From Flavobacteriaceae bacterium Ap0902 (GTDB lineage: Bacteria; Bacteroidota; Bacteroidia; Flavobacteriales; Weeksellaceae), in the NCBI GenBank assembly GCA_009835005.1, contig WTFG01000010.1:1-64000 (forward strand): a DNA stretch of 64,000 nucleotides, in the 5' to 3' direction. Below are positions 43,304-50,604 of this stretch, piece by piece; position 1 is the first letter of the stretch; every line of letters starts with the position of its first letter. The translations under genes were made by a program, and so were the position numbers. The notes below the pieces were generated by a model. The model worked only from the letters and a program-made list of their open reading frames with translations. It had not been told where the DNA came from and made no database searches.

Positions 43304-43311
43304 TATATTTG
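43304..43311 (+). promoter_or_regulatory. Putative -7 element of the 81-residue protein gene
   Basis: TATATTTG ends 28 bp before the ATG at 43340. Confidence 0.5.
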
Positions 43312-43339
43312 AATTATAAAAATTTTAAAAAATACAGTT

Positions 43340-43585
43340 ATGTCGATAAGATTAGTTAACGGATGTGTAAATTGTGAAAATTTAGCCGCCGACAGTACAT
43401 GTAAAGTGCACCATGCCGTAGTAGAAAAAATTCATACCTGCGATGATTTCGATATGCGCGTAAGCCTAAAAGATGAAGTAGAGTGTGGAACTTGCTATAA
43501 GTTTAAAACCCCAGAATGTCCCAACCAATTACATGCTACTATAGGCATGTTATGCAATGAATATGCACCCAAAGCAATGAGTTAA
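43340..43585 (+). CDS. Small cysteine-rich protein, unknown
   Basis: An 81-residue cytoplasmic-looking protein, not recognised. Eight cysteines and three histidines are arranged as CVNCENL, TCKVHH, HTCDDF, ECGTCYKF, ECPNQLH and MLCNEY. Two CxxC pairs plus further Cys/His suggest structural zinc or other metal binding. No signal peptide or membrane helix. It has its own promoter and a very strong terminator. It sits between the decayed iron-uptake locus and the heme operon. Confidence 0.75.
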   Translation: MSIRLVNGCVNCENLAADSTCKVHHAVVEKIHTCDDFDMRVSLKDEVECGTCYKFKTPECPNQLHATIGMLCNEYAPKAMS

Positions 43586-43605
43586 ATATCATAAAACCAT
43601 TAAAA

Positions 43606-43645
43606 GCAGATAGAGCGACCCACGCGGTCGCTCTATCTGCTTATT
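43606..43645. terminator. Very strong hairpin terminator
   Basis: A perfect 15-bp stem (43606-43620 with 43626-43640, loop CACGC) between the convergent 81-residue protein gene and the T9SS HmuY-like gene. Confidence 0.88.
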
Positions 43646-43663
43646 AGAAAGATAATAAGAACC

Positions 43664-44893
43664 TTATTTAATTAATAATTTTTCTGTTCTTACATCGCAT
43701 CCAGAGATTACTCTTAAGATATAAGTGCCTTGTGAAAGATTATTTAATTGTATGGTTCTTTGGAATAATCCAGACCCTCTATTCAATTTTGTCTCATAGA
43801 CTTTTTGACCTGCAAGATTGTACAATTCTACAAATAAATCATTACTAGCATATTCTGCATTATCATATACCAATGTAATTTCTTTGTTAGTTACTGGGTT
43901 TGGATACACGGCAAATTTGGTGTTTCCTTTTATATCTAATGTAGATAAACTTTCTTCTTGATAATTAAAAGTAAGGTTTCCTGTAGAGGAGCCTTCAAAA
44001 CTTTCAAAAACCATTCTATATACCGTGTCTTCTGACTTTACATAATAAAACTGATTAGGTACAATTTCGTATTCCCAGTTACTGTTTAATGATTTCCAAT
44101 CATATCCAATAGTGTTAATGTCTTCAGAATAGTCTAAATTAGAAATATCTGTAGCTTCTCCTTCTACTTGGGCTACTGTGACATTAGGGTTTTGCAGAAC
44201 ACCAGTTACTGTATATGGCATCTCTTCACCATTATTATTGGTAACTAGGGTGCTATATTTTGTAAATTTTAAGTCCCAAGCATTCGTCTCTGGAGAAGCC
44301 ACTACTAATTCATTTGTAGATAATTTTAAATAATTAAAAAACCTATCTGTATTCTCTGTATTAGAAACAAAATTAGTCATATCACTTCCCCAAGCATTGC
44401 CGTCCCATAACGCATATTTAATGGTATAACCGCCAAAATAATCTTCTATCATAAATTTATAGACAGATCCATCAATCATATTTCCGATTACAAAAATTAC
44501 ACTTCCAACCAAATGATGATTTGACATGTTATATTCGCCCCAACCATAAGTAGCAGACCCTTGATTAAAGGCTCCCATCTTCCAATCCTCGTCACTGTTG
44601 TGCAATACTGTGAAAGATGGTATATCATAAAAATCTATATTATTCCAATCATTGATATCATTGCTGGCCTCATACAATGCCAAACCTTTTCCTTCATTGA
44701 CCCGAATACCTTGGTCATAATTGCTAACACGGTAAAAAGCCACATCCCATTCATTCCTGTCAAAGAAATGCGTTTGTTGGTCAGAGAATTTATAAAAGAC
44801 ATCGTTTTCGTACCCTGCTTCTAGACTTAAAGAGACAGATTGTTGTGCAAATGCCATGCTGGCTGCAAAAAATAAAAGTAGAAACTGTTTCAT
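43664..44893 (-). CDS. HmuY-like heme-binding protein with T9SS sorting domain
   Basis: A 409-residue secreted protein. Signal peptide 1-16 (AFA-QQ). The middle has two HmuY-like hallmarks, RNEWDVAFYR near 47-56 and AWDLKFTKYSTLVTNNNGEE near 205-224, the same pair found in the lipoprotein encoded next to it. A C-terminal T9SS type A domain begins FAVYPNPVTNKE (about 325-336) and ends TYILRVISGCDVRTEKLLIK. It is the third gene of the receptor-lipoprotein-HmuY operon. A hemophore carried to the cell surface or medium by T9SS is inferred; heme ligands are not identifiable. Confidence 0.82.
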   Translation of the reverse strand: MKQFLLLFFAASMAFAQQSVSLSLEAGYENDVFYKFSDQQTHFFDRNEWDVAFYRVSNYDQGIRVNEGKGLALYEASNDINDWNNIDFYDIPSFTVLHNSDEDWKMGAFNQGSATYGWGEYNMSNHHLVGSVIFVIGNMIDGSVYKFMIEDYFGGYTIKYALWDGNAWGSDMTNFVSNTENTDRFFNYLKLSTNELVVASPETNAWDLKFTKYSTLVTNNNGEEMPYTVTGVLQNPNVTVAQVEGEATDISNLDYSEDINTIGYDWKSLNSNWEYEIVPNQFYYVKSEDTVYRMVFESFEGSSTGNLTFNYQEESLSTLDIKGNTKFAVYPNPVTNKEITLVYDNAEYASNDLFVELYNLAGQKVYETKLNRGSGLFQRTIQLNNLSQGTYILRVISGCDVRTEKLLIK

Positions 44894-44919
44894 AATAAAA
44901 ATGTTTATGGTTTATATAT

Positions 44920-46338
44920 TTAATTAATTAATTCATATTGAAATTTGGGATATCCTCTTTCTCCTTGAGGTCCTGTAAATGCAATAAATTTGATTTTATA
45001 CCAATTCCCTTCGGTATCGTTAAGGATAAAAAATCGATCATTATAGAGCCCATTGAAAACGTCCCTCCAATTAGACCCTATCACTCTTTGATCGTCGCTC
45101 AATTGTTGCTCTGCTTGGGTTGGATCAAGAGAGTAATTGGTATAATCCACCTCATTGGTTTCAGCCACCATAAATCCTTTGGATTCGGCCAAGATATTAT
45201 TCACTACAAAATCAGAAAATCCATAAGAACCAGCAGATTCTCCTTGTGGCGTTGTCACCACATTGGTAAAAACTGTAAAACATAAATCCCAAGCAGTGCG
45301 TGGGGGTTGTGCTTGAAGTATTTCTTCTTGGGTAAAACTAAAATGAGTAAAATTATAAGCTGCATTTTTAGGAACAAAAATTTCCTGATGTGTGCTATCC
45401 TCTAAATCTGCATATTGTAATAAATAGCCATTCTCTTGACGTAAAATTCTAATTTTCTTCCAACCACGTTCTGCTCCAGCCACAGCTACACTCCCTATGT
45501 TAGGTGTCACAGTTCCTATTTCATTCCCCAAATTGACTAAATAAACAGGGTTTCTATTGGCTTCTACTTTAATCTCTTGTATGGCTGTTTCTTCTAGGTT
45601 TCCAGATGGCGCATCTATATACTCTTCATTAGCTGGATCAAAGGTTCCTATCTTCACCTCATCAAAGTAGTTTTCTGGTATATTGCCTTGATTCACCGCA
45701 TCAATATCATAGACATCTAAGGCTTTGGTAGCCATGTATAAGGAACCATTCAATATAACACGGAAGTCATCTCCTCCATAAAATCCCAAATCCCAAGCAT
45801 CTCTACGGATCACAAAAGATTCTCCTGTACTCAAATCATAATAAACCTGATTAGGTTCATTAGGCCCACCGACCTCAGGAGCAACCGTTGCACCCAACAT
45901 ACTATTAAAAGAAATAATATGCTGAGTATAACCTTGTATAGCCGTATAATCTCTATAATTGATTTCTTCAATACTAAATTCAACTTTCTTGCCTTGATCC
46001 TCTTCGGTATAAGAATCAATTAAACTATTAAAAATGAAATTTAACTGAGTATCTCCTTTATCAAAGGGGATAATGAGGTAGTTACCTTCTGCCTCTGGAT
46101 ACGTAACAAAGTCTTCCCCATAGGTAGTTTCTGTGGTTTCAATTTTAATTCTAACAAAACCAGATTCTTTAGCGCTTTCTGATAATATCAGACTGATTTC
46201 TTTTTCTCCCTGAATTGTGAAATAATTAGTAGATTGTTCCTCAAAAGCAATCACAAAGGGGTTTTGTTCAAAGTCTTCTTCCACCGCACAAGAAGACAAA
46301 CCTAAAATTACAAATAAATATAGCGTCCACTGTTTCAT
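44920..46338 (-). CDS. HmuY family lipoprotein
   Basis: A 472-residue lipoprotein (signal MKQWTLYLFVILGLSSC). Residues about 25-150 form an extra beta-rich N-terminal region. The C-terminal half is HmuY-like: YYDLSTGESFVIRRDAWDLGFYGGDDFRVILNG and TAWDLCFTVFTNVVTTPQGESAGSYGFSDFVVNN. HmuY proteins bind heme at the surface and pass it to a TonB receptor. Its ATG shares its first base with the last base of the receptor gene, so they are translationally coupled. Much longer than Porphyromonas HmuY (about 216 residues) because of the N-terminal region. Confidence 0.87.
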   Translation of the reverse strand: MKQWTLYLFVILGLSSCAVEEDFEQNPFVIAFEEQSTNYFTIQGEKEISLILSESAKESGFVRIKIETTETTYGEDFVTYPEAEGNYLIIPFDKGDTQLNFIFNSLIDSYTEEDQGKKVEFSIEEINYRDYTAIQGYTQHIISFNSMLGATVAPEVGGPNEPNQVYYDLSTGESFVIRRDAWDLGFYGGDDFRVILNGSLYMATKALDVYDIDAVNQGNIPENYFDEVKIGTFDPANEEYIDAPSGNLEETAIQEIKVEANRNPVYLVNLGNEIGTVTPNIGSVAVAGAERGWKKIRILRQENGYLLQYADLEDSTHQEIFVPKNAAYNFTHFSFTQEEILQAQPPRTAWDLCFTVFTNVVTTPQGESAGSYGFSDFVVNNILAESKGFMVAETNEVDYTNYSLDPTQAEQQLSDDQRVIGSNWRDVFNGLYNDRFFILNDTEGNWYKIKFIAFTGPQGERGYPKFQYELIN

Positions 46339-48419
46339 TAAAAAGGAATTTGATAGGTTAATTTGATGAAGTAGGATCGCCCATACGCGAATGCCTCTGT
46401 ACTGGATGATGCTTCATGGGCTCCTGCAATTTTGGTTGTGTTTTCTATCTCTTTAACATCTAGTAAGTTTCTAGCACCTGCAACGATTTGCCAATCACGC
46501 AGAAAATCTTTTTTAATAGACATATCCCACCAAGTATAGCCTTGTCTAGTCCCTTTGATGAGTTCCCCATCCTCTGAACCTGTTCGCCAACTATATTCTT
46601 TTCCATTTCTTTTGATATGGGTAGAAAATGCCAGTTGACATTTTGGCAAAGCATAATTAATCCCAGCATTCGCATTCCAGCTGTATAGCATATCCCCTTC
46701 TTTGCTGTCATAGCCCTCGCCATCATAAATCACCCCTATTTGGGCAGAAAATCTATTAATCGCAAGTTGCCCGGACAAAGAAAGACCTTGATTTTGATAG
46801 GTTTCAAAATTCTGATAAGCATATTGCAACGGTTGATCTTGGGTGATGATTAAATCAATTTGATCTTTTACCTTTAAATGCCATCCACTCAATTTGGCAC
46901 TTAATCGGATAGTATTATTTGGATCATTTTTATAAAATAGGTGCAGGAATACACTTTGGCTTTCTTCTGGTTTTAAATCTTCATCCCCCACCACATAATG
47001 ATTGCTATCTACAAAATAGGTGAATAATTGCTCATAACTTGGGTGTTTGGGAGCGTCACCAAACATGGCACGTATTTCCCAACTCGGATTCAACTGGTAA
47101 CTCGTGCTCAGAGAGTAGGCCATTTCTGTTGAAAATCGTGAAGAGAACAAGGCTCTAATTCCAGGGCGTACTGTCCATTGATTGCTCACATGAAGTTTTG
47201 ATGAGGTAAAAACATCATAAGAGCCCAGTTCTCTTTCTATATTTTCTGTGCTAGAATCTACAGATCTTGCAAAAGCTGATTGAAACCCCTTTACTTGATT
47301 GATCTCTGCACCAATTTGCCAATGCCAAACCTCGGGCAAAATCGCTTTTCCCAGCATTGCTTTGGCATAATATGCTTTTCTAGATTCATACAATCGCTTT
47401 TCATTATGTGATTCTGAATCTTGAATGATATGATAAGTGTATCTTTCTAATTCTTTTTGTTGAGATTGATAAGAGGCAGAAAGGTTAATATTTCCATCTT
47501 TCCATATAGTATGGTAAAAATTTAAATGATGCCTCCATCGGTTTGTTGTAAATCGTTCATCTTGAGCTATGGGGTGGATTAAATCTGTGGCAGGATTATA
47601 GTTTAATGCAACTTGGTCACTATTCTTTTCTAACAGCTCATTATAATAGTTTAGGGTATAGAAAATATTCCCACCTGCCAATTTATAATTCAGACTAGAT
47701 TTAATATCATATTGATCTTTTGGTCTAAAAGCATGACCTCTAAAATCTTGATTTTCATAATATTTTTTACCTTTTTTATCATGAAACCACCCATCAAATT
47801 TATTTTCGTTTACAGAAAGGGTTCCTGTAAGAGATTCATAAATGGGGCTACTAATTTTCAAGCCTTTAATGTGCCTTCCCCTACCATACAGCCTATATTC
47901 ATCTCCCACGGTTTCTTCTTGCGCATATAATTGTGCATCTAGTTTATGGCTCTTTTTTTTGGTGATGATATTAATGACTCCTGCCACAGCATCGGCACCA
48001 TATTCTACGCCCATAGAACCTTCTACAATTTCTATTTGTTCTATATCGTCTACATTGATTTGAGAAAAATCTGTAAAGTTTCCAAAACCTTCATCATTGA
48101 TCAATGGAATATTATCTACAAGCACCTTCACATATTGAGACCCCAATCCAAACATAGAAATGCCAGATTTACCTGTTTCGTTATTTGGGATTATCTGGAT
48201 ATTCAGGGATTGATTTAATAAATCTGCTAAGTTATTCGCGGCAGACTGCTGTATCTGCTCTGCTGAGATTACCTGTACCGCATACACCGATTGATTAATT
48301 TTACTAGGAACAACCTGTCCTGTAATCAGAAGTTGATCTAATAAAATAGTGTCCTTAACTTGAGCGAAAGATGAGCTCATGGTTATTAAAAATGAAATGA
48401 TTAGAACTTTATTGATCAT
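46338..48419 (-). CDS. TonB-dependent receptor, probable heme receptor (HmuR-like)
   Basis: A 693-residue outer-membrane receptor. Signal peptide 1-19 (MINKVLIISFLITMSSSFA), plug about 40-155 with SMFGLGSQYVKVLVDNIPLIN and EIVEGSMGVEYGADAVAGVINIITKK, barrel ending FIKLTYQIPF. No carboxypeptidase-like N-domain. Placed first in an operon with two HmuY-like genes, which supports heme or hemoprotein as substrate. Other substrates are possible since the barrel ligands cannot be assigned by eye. Confidence 0.87.
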   Translation of the reverse strand: MINKVLIISFLITMSSSFAQVKDTILLDQLLITGQVVPSKINQSVYAVQVISAEQIQQSAANNLADLLNQSLNIQIIPNNETGKSGISMFGLGSQYVKVLVDNIPLINDEGFGNFTDFSQINVDDIEQIEIVEGSMGVEYGADAVAGVINIITKKKSHKLDAQLYAQEETVGDEYRLYGRGRHIKGLKISSPIYESLTGTLSVNENKFDGWFHDKKGKKYYENQDFRGHAFRPKDQYDIKSSLNYKLAGGNIFYTLNYYNELLEKNSDQVALNYNPATDLIHPIAQDERFTTNRWRHHLNFYHTIWKDGNINLSASYQSQQKELERYTYHIIQDSESHNEKRLYESRKAYYAKAMLGKAILPEVWHWQIGAEINQVKGFQSAFARSVDSSTENIERELGSYDVFTSSKLHVSNQWTVRPGIRALFSSRFSTEMAYSLSTSYQLNPSWEIRAMFGDAPKHPSYEQLFTYFVDSNHYVVGDEDLKPEESQSVFLHLFYKNDPNNTIRLSAKLSGWHLKVKDQIDLIITQDQPLQYAYQNFETYQNQGLSLSGQLAINRFSAQIGVIYDGEGYDSKEGDMLYSWNANAGINYALPKCQLAFSTHIKRNGKEYSWRTGSEDGELIKGTRQGYTWWDMSIKKDFLRDWQIVAGARNLLDVKEIENTTKIAGAHEASSSTEAFAYGRSYFIKLTYQIPF

Positions 48420-48425
48420 AGACTA

Positions 48426-48490
48426 ATTCTAAATAAGACCACAAATATATAGATTTAATTTTTATTTATTCTAAATTAATTATATTTTTG
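48426..48490. promoter_or_regulatory. Divergent promoter region of the heme operon
   Basis: The 89-bp gap between the receptor gene and the DUF6607-like gene holds TATATTTG on the minus strand (48442-48449) and TATTTTTG on the plus strand (48483-48490). ATTCTAAAT occurs twice, once near 48426 and again near 48470 between the two -7 elements. Shared TTCTAAAT could be an iron-regulator half-site; untested. Confidence 0.45.
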
Positions 48491-48508
48491 TTTAAAATTT
48501 TAATAATT

Positions 48509-49420
48509 ATGAAGAAGTTATTGGCTCTAGGAGTTACTAGTTTACTATGTATCAATTTATCTGCTCAAAACAAATTAGAGCAAGACAGAAATGCCATTAA
48601 AAGCATGGCTGGTTGCTATAAGGTAACCTTCAATTTTGCAGAAACTTTCTCTCCAGATTCTGCGTATGTGAAGCATAATAATTATAAAAGCTGGGCTTAT
48701 GAACTTGTAAAAGTAATAGAAGACCAGCCCAAACACATTGCTTTGCAACACCTTTTAATTGTAAACGAGGACAAAAGCCCTATGGTGATTAAACACTGGC
48801 GACAAGACTGGGACTATGAAAACACAGATTTTTATATGTTTAAGCAATATAACCCAGCCACCCACGGGCAAGAATGGACTTATGTAACAAAATCTCCCGT
48901 AGAGGTAAAAGGACAATGGTCCCAAAAAGTATTTCAGGTAGATGACAGTCCACGTTATGAAGGCACTGCTACTTGGGTACATTATGATGGTAGACATTAT
49001 TGGGAAAACACTACCGATGCTCCACTACCCAGAAGAGAATATAGCAAAAGACATGATTATAATGTAACTAAAAGAACCAATAACCAAGAAATTACAGATT
49101 ATGGTTGGTTGCACCAGCAAGACAATGCCAAGGTTTTAAGAACCCCAGAAGGTGATAAAATTATAGCCTATGAAAAAGGCTGGAATACTTATGAAAAAGT
49201 AGATAACCAAATGTGCCAAGTAGCAGAAGACTGGTGGAAAGAAAACCACAAAGTTTGGAAAAACGTACGTGCCGCATGGAAGAAAAGATTCAATGCCAAA
49301 AAAGATTTAAAATTATGGCCTAAGAAGGGAGATAAACTTATGTACCAAGCATTCTTTAACTTAGAGCCCAACGCTACCCAGAAAGATGCTTCTAAAATTA
49401 TAAACGAATTCTCAAAGTAA
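48509..49420 (+). CDS. DUF6607-like secreted protein
   Basis: A 303-residue exported protein, probably of the DUF6607 family (from memory, not checked). The ATG at 48509 gives signal peptide MKKLLALGVTSLLCINLSAQ; an in-frame TTG at 48488 overlaps the -7 element and is excluded. The mature protein is rich in W, Y and H (SMAGCYKVTFNFAETFSPD, HWRQDWDYEN, ATWVHYDGRHYWENTTDAPLPRREYSKR) and lacks known catalytic motifs. It is divergent from the heme-uptake operon with a shared promoter region, suggesting joint regulation. Confidence 0.75.
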   Translation: MKKLLALGVTSLLCINLSAQNKLEQDRNAIKSMAGCYKVTFNFAETFSPDSAYVKHNNYKSWAYELVKVIEDQPKHIALQHLLIVNEDKSPMVIKHWRQDWDYENTDFYMFKQYNPATHGQEWTYVTKSPVEVKGQWSQKVFQVDDSPRYEGTATWVHYDGRHYWENTTDAPLPRREYSKRHDYNVTKRTNNQEITDYGWLHQQDNAKVLRTPEGDKIIAYEKGWNTYEKVDNQMCQVAEDWWKENHKVWKNVRAAWKKRFNAKKDLKLWPKKGDKLMYQAFFNLEPNATQKDASKIINEFSK

Positions 49421-49444
49421 ACTCCTCATGTTTTGTTTATGTTG

Positions 49445-49480
49445 AACCATCTCAATACGTATTATTGGGATGGTTTTTTT
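49445..49480 (+). terminator. Terminator of the DUF6607-like gene
   Basis: AACCATCTCAATA pairs with TATTGGGATGGTT (one mismatch), followed by seven T. Confidence 0.82.
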
Positions 49481-49603
49481 GATTGATTAGCTATCCTTTT
49501 CTATTTAATCTATTTAATTTAAAATCTAAATCTGCAAAATCATTAACTTGCAAATGTTACAATATGCAATGAATAAATTGATTATATTCCCGTTATTTCT
49601 ATA

Positions 49604-50602
49604 ATGAATGGAATGAAAAAAATACTATTTTTAATTTTATTAACATACGGGATGCTTTCTTGCCAAAAACAAGAACAATATAAGCATCCATATAGTTTTT
49701 ATTATTGGAAGTCTGTTTTGGATTTAACTGAAAAAGAAAAAAATGTATTAGCGCAAAGTACGGGCGAAGATTTATATGTAAGATTCTTTGATGTAGATAA
49801 AATTAATAGAAAATTCGAGCCCGTGGCAAGTGCGATTAAAAAAGAGGGCTTTGATACCCGTAAAAACATTATCCCTGTAATATTCATTACCAACAGAACT
49901 TTTCTAAATATTGAACCAGAAGAATTGACATTTCTGGCAAAAAATATCAATCGTGTTATAGAAAGTAAAGTTAAAAGTTTTGGATTTAATCCCACAGATG
50001 AGATTCAGATAGATTGTGATTGGACAGCCGGGACTAAAAAAGATTATTTTAAATTTTTAGAAATTTTAAAAGAAGAAAGCAGAAAAACAATTACCTCTAC
50101 ACTACGCTTGCATCAAGTAAAATATAAAGAAAAATCTGGAATTCCGCCAGTAGATAAAGTATATTTAATGTGCTATTCTACTTCTTCTCCGCTAGAAAAT
50201 TCTAATAAAAACTCTATTTTAGACTTGGGTATACTTCAAAATTATTTGGCGGCTCTAGAAAAATACCCTATCAAAAACATTACGGTTGCCTTGCCCATTT
50301 ATTCTTGGGGAATTATAGAAAATCATTTAGGGAAGCACAAACTAATTAATGGATTAAATGTTTCTGATATAGATTGCCCTAATTTTAAAAAAATAAATAC
50401 ATTTGAAGCAGAAATCATGGAAGATGGTTTTTATTTCGGTTTTTACTTAAACAAGGGATTCAAAATTAAAATTGAACAAATATCAGAGGAAACCTTGCAG
50501 GAAAGTATTGATTGGCTAGAAAACAAAATTCAAGCGTTCCCTATTGTATATTATCAATTGGATGAGAAATTTATCTCTGATAGGGATTTTTTAAAGCATT
50601 GA
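49604..50602 (+). CDS. Hypothetical lipoprotein, possibly TIM-barrel-like
   Basis: A 332-residue lipoprotein (329 if the ATG at 49613 is used, which gives a cleaner signal MKKILFLILLTYGMLSC, lipobox MLSC). I do not recognise the family. Alternating strand-helix pattern with IQIDCDWTAGTKKDYFKFLEIL, VDKVYLMCYSTSSPL and ITVALPIYSWGII is reminiscent of glycoside-hydrolase-18-like or DUF3142-type TIM barrels, with D-x-D-W at about 139-142 on a strand end. This is only a fold guess. It directly precedes the large TPR-like gene in one operon. Confidence 0.7.
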   Translation: MNGMKKILFLILLTYGMLSCQKQEQYKHPYSFYYWKSVLDLTEKEKNVLAQSTGEDLYVRFFDVDKINRKFEPVASAIKKEGFDTRKNIIPVIFITNRTFLNIEPEELTFLAKNINRVIESKVKSFGFNPTDEIQIDCDWTAGTKKDYFKFLEILKEESRKTITSTLRLHQVKYKEKSGIPPVDKVYLMCYSTSSPLENSNKNSILDLGILQNYLAALEKYPIKNITVALPIYSWGIIENHLGKHKLINGLNVSDIDCPNFKKINTFEAEIMEDGFYFGFYLNKGFKIKIEQISEETLQESIDWLENKIQAFPIVYYQLDEKFISDRDFLKH

Positions 50603-50604
50603 GA

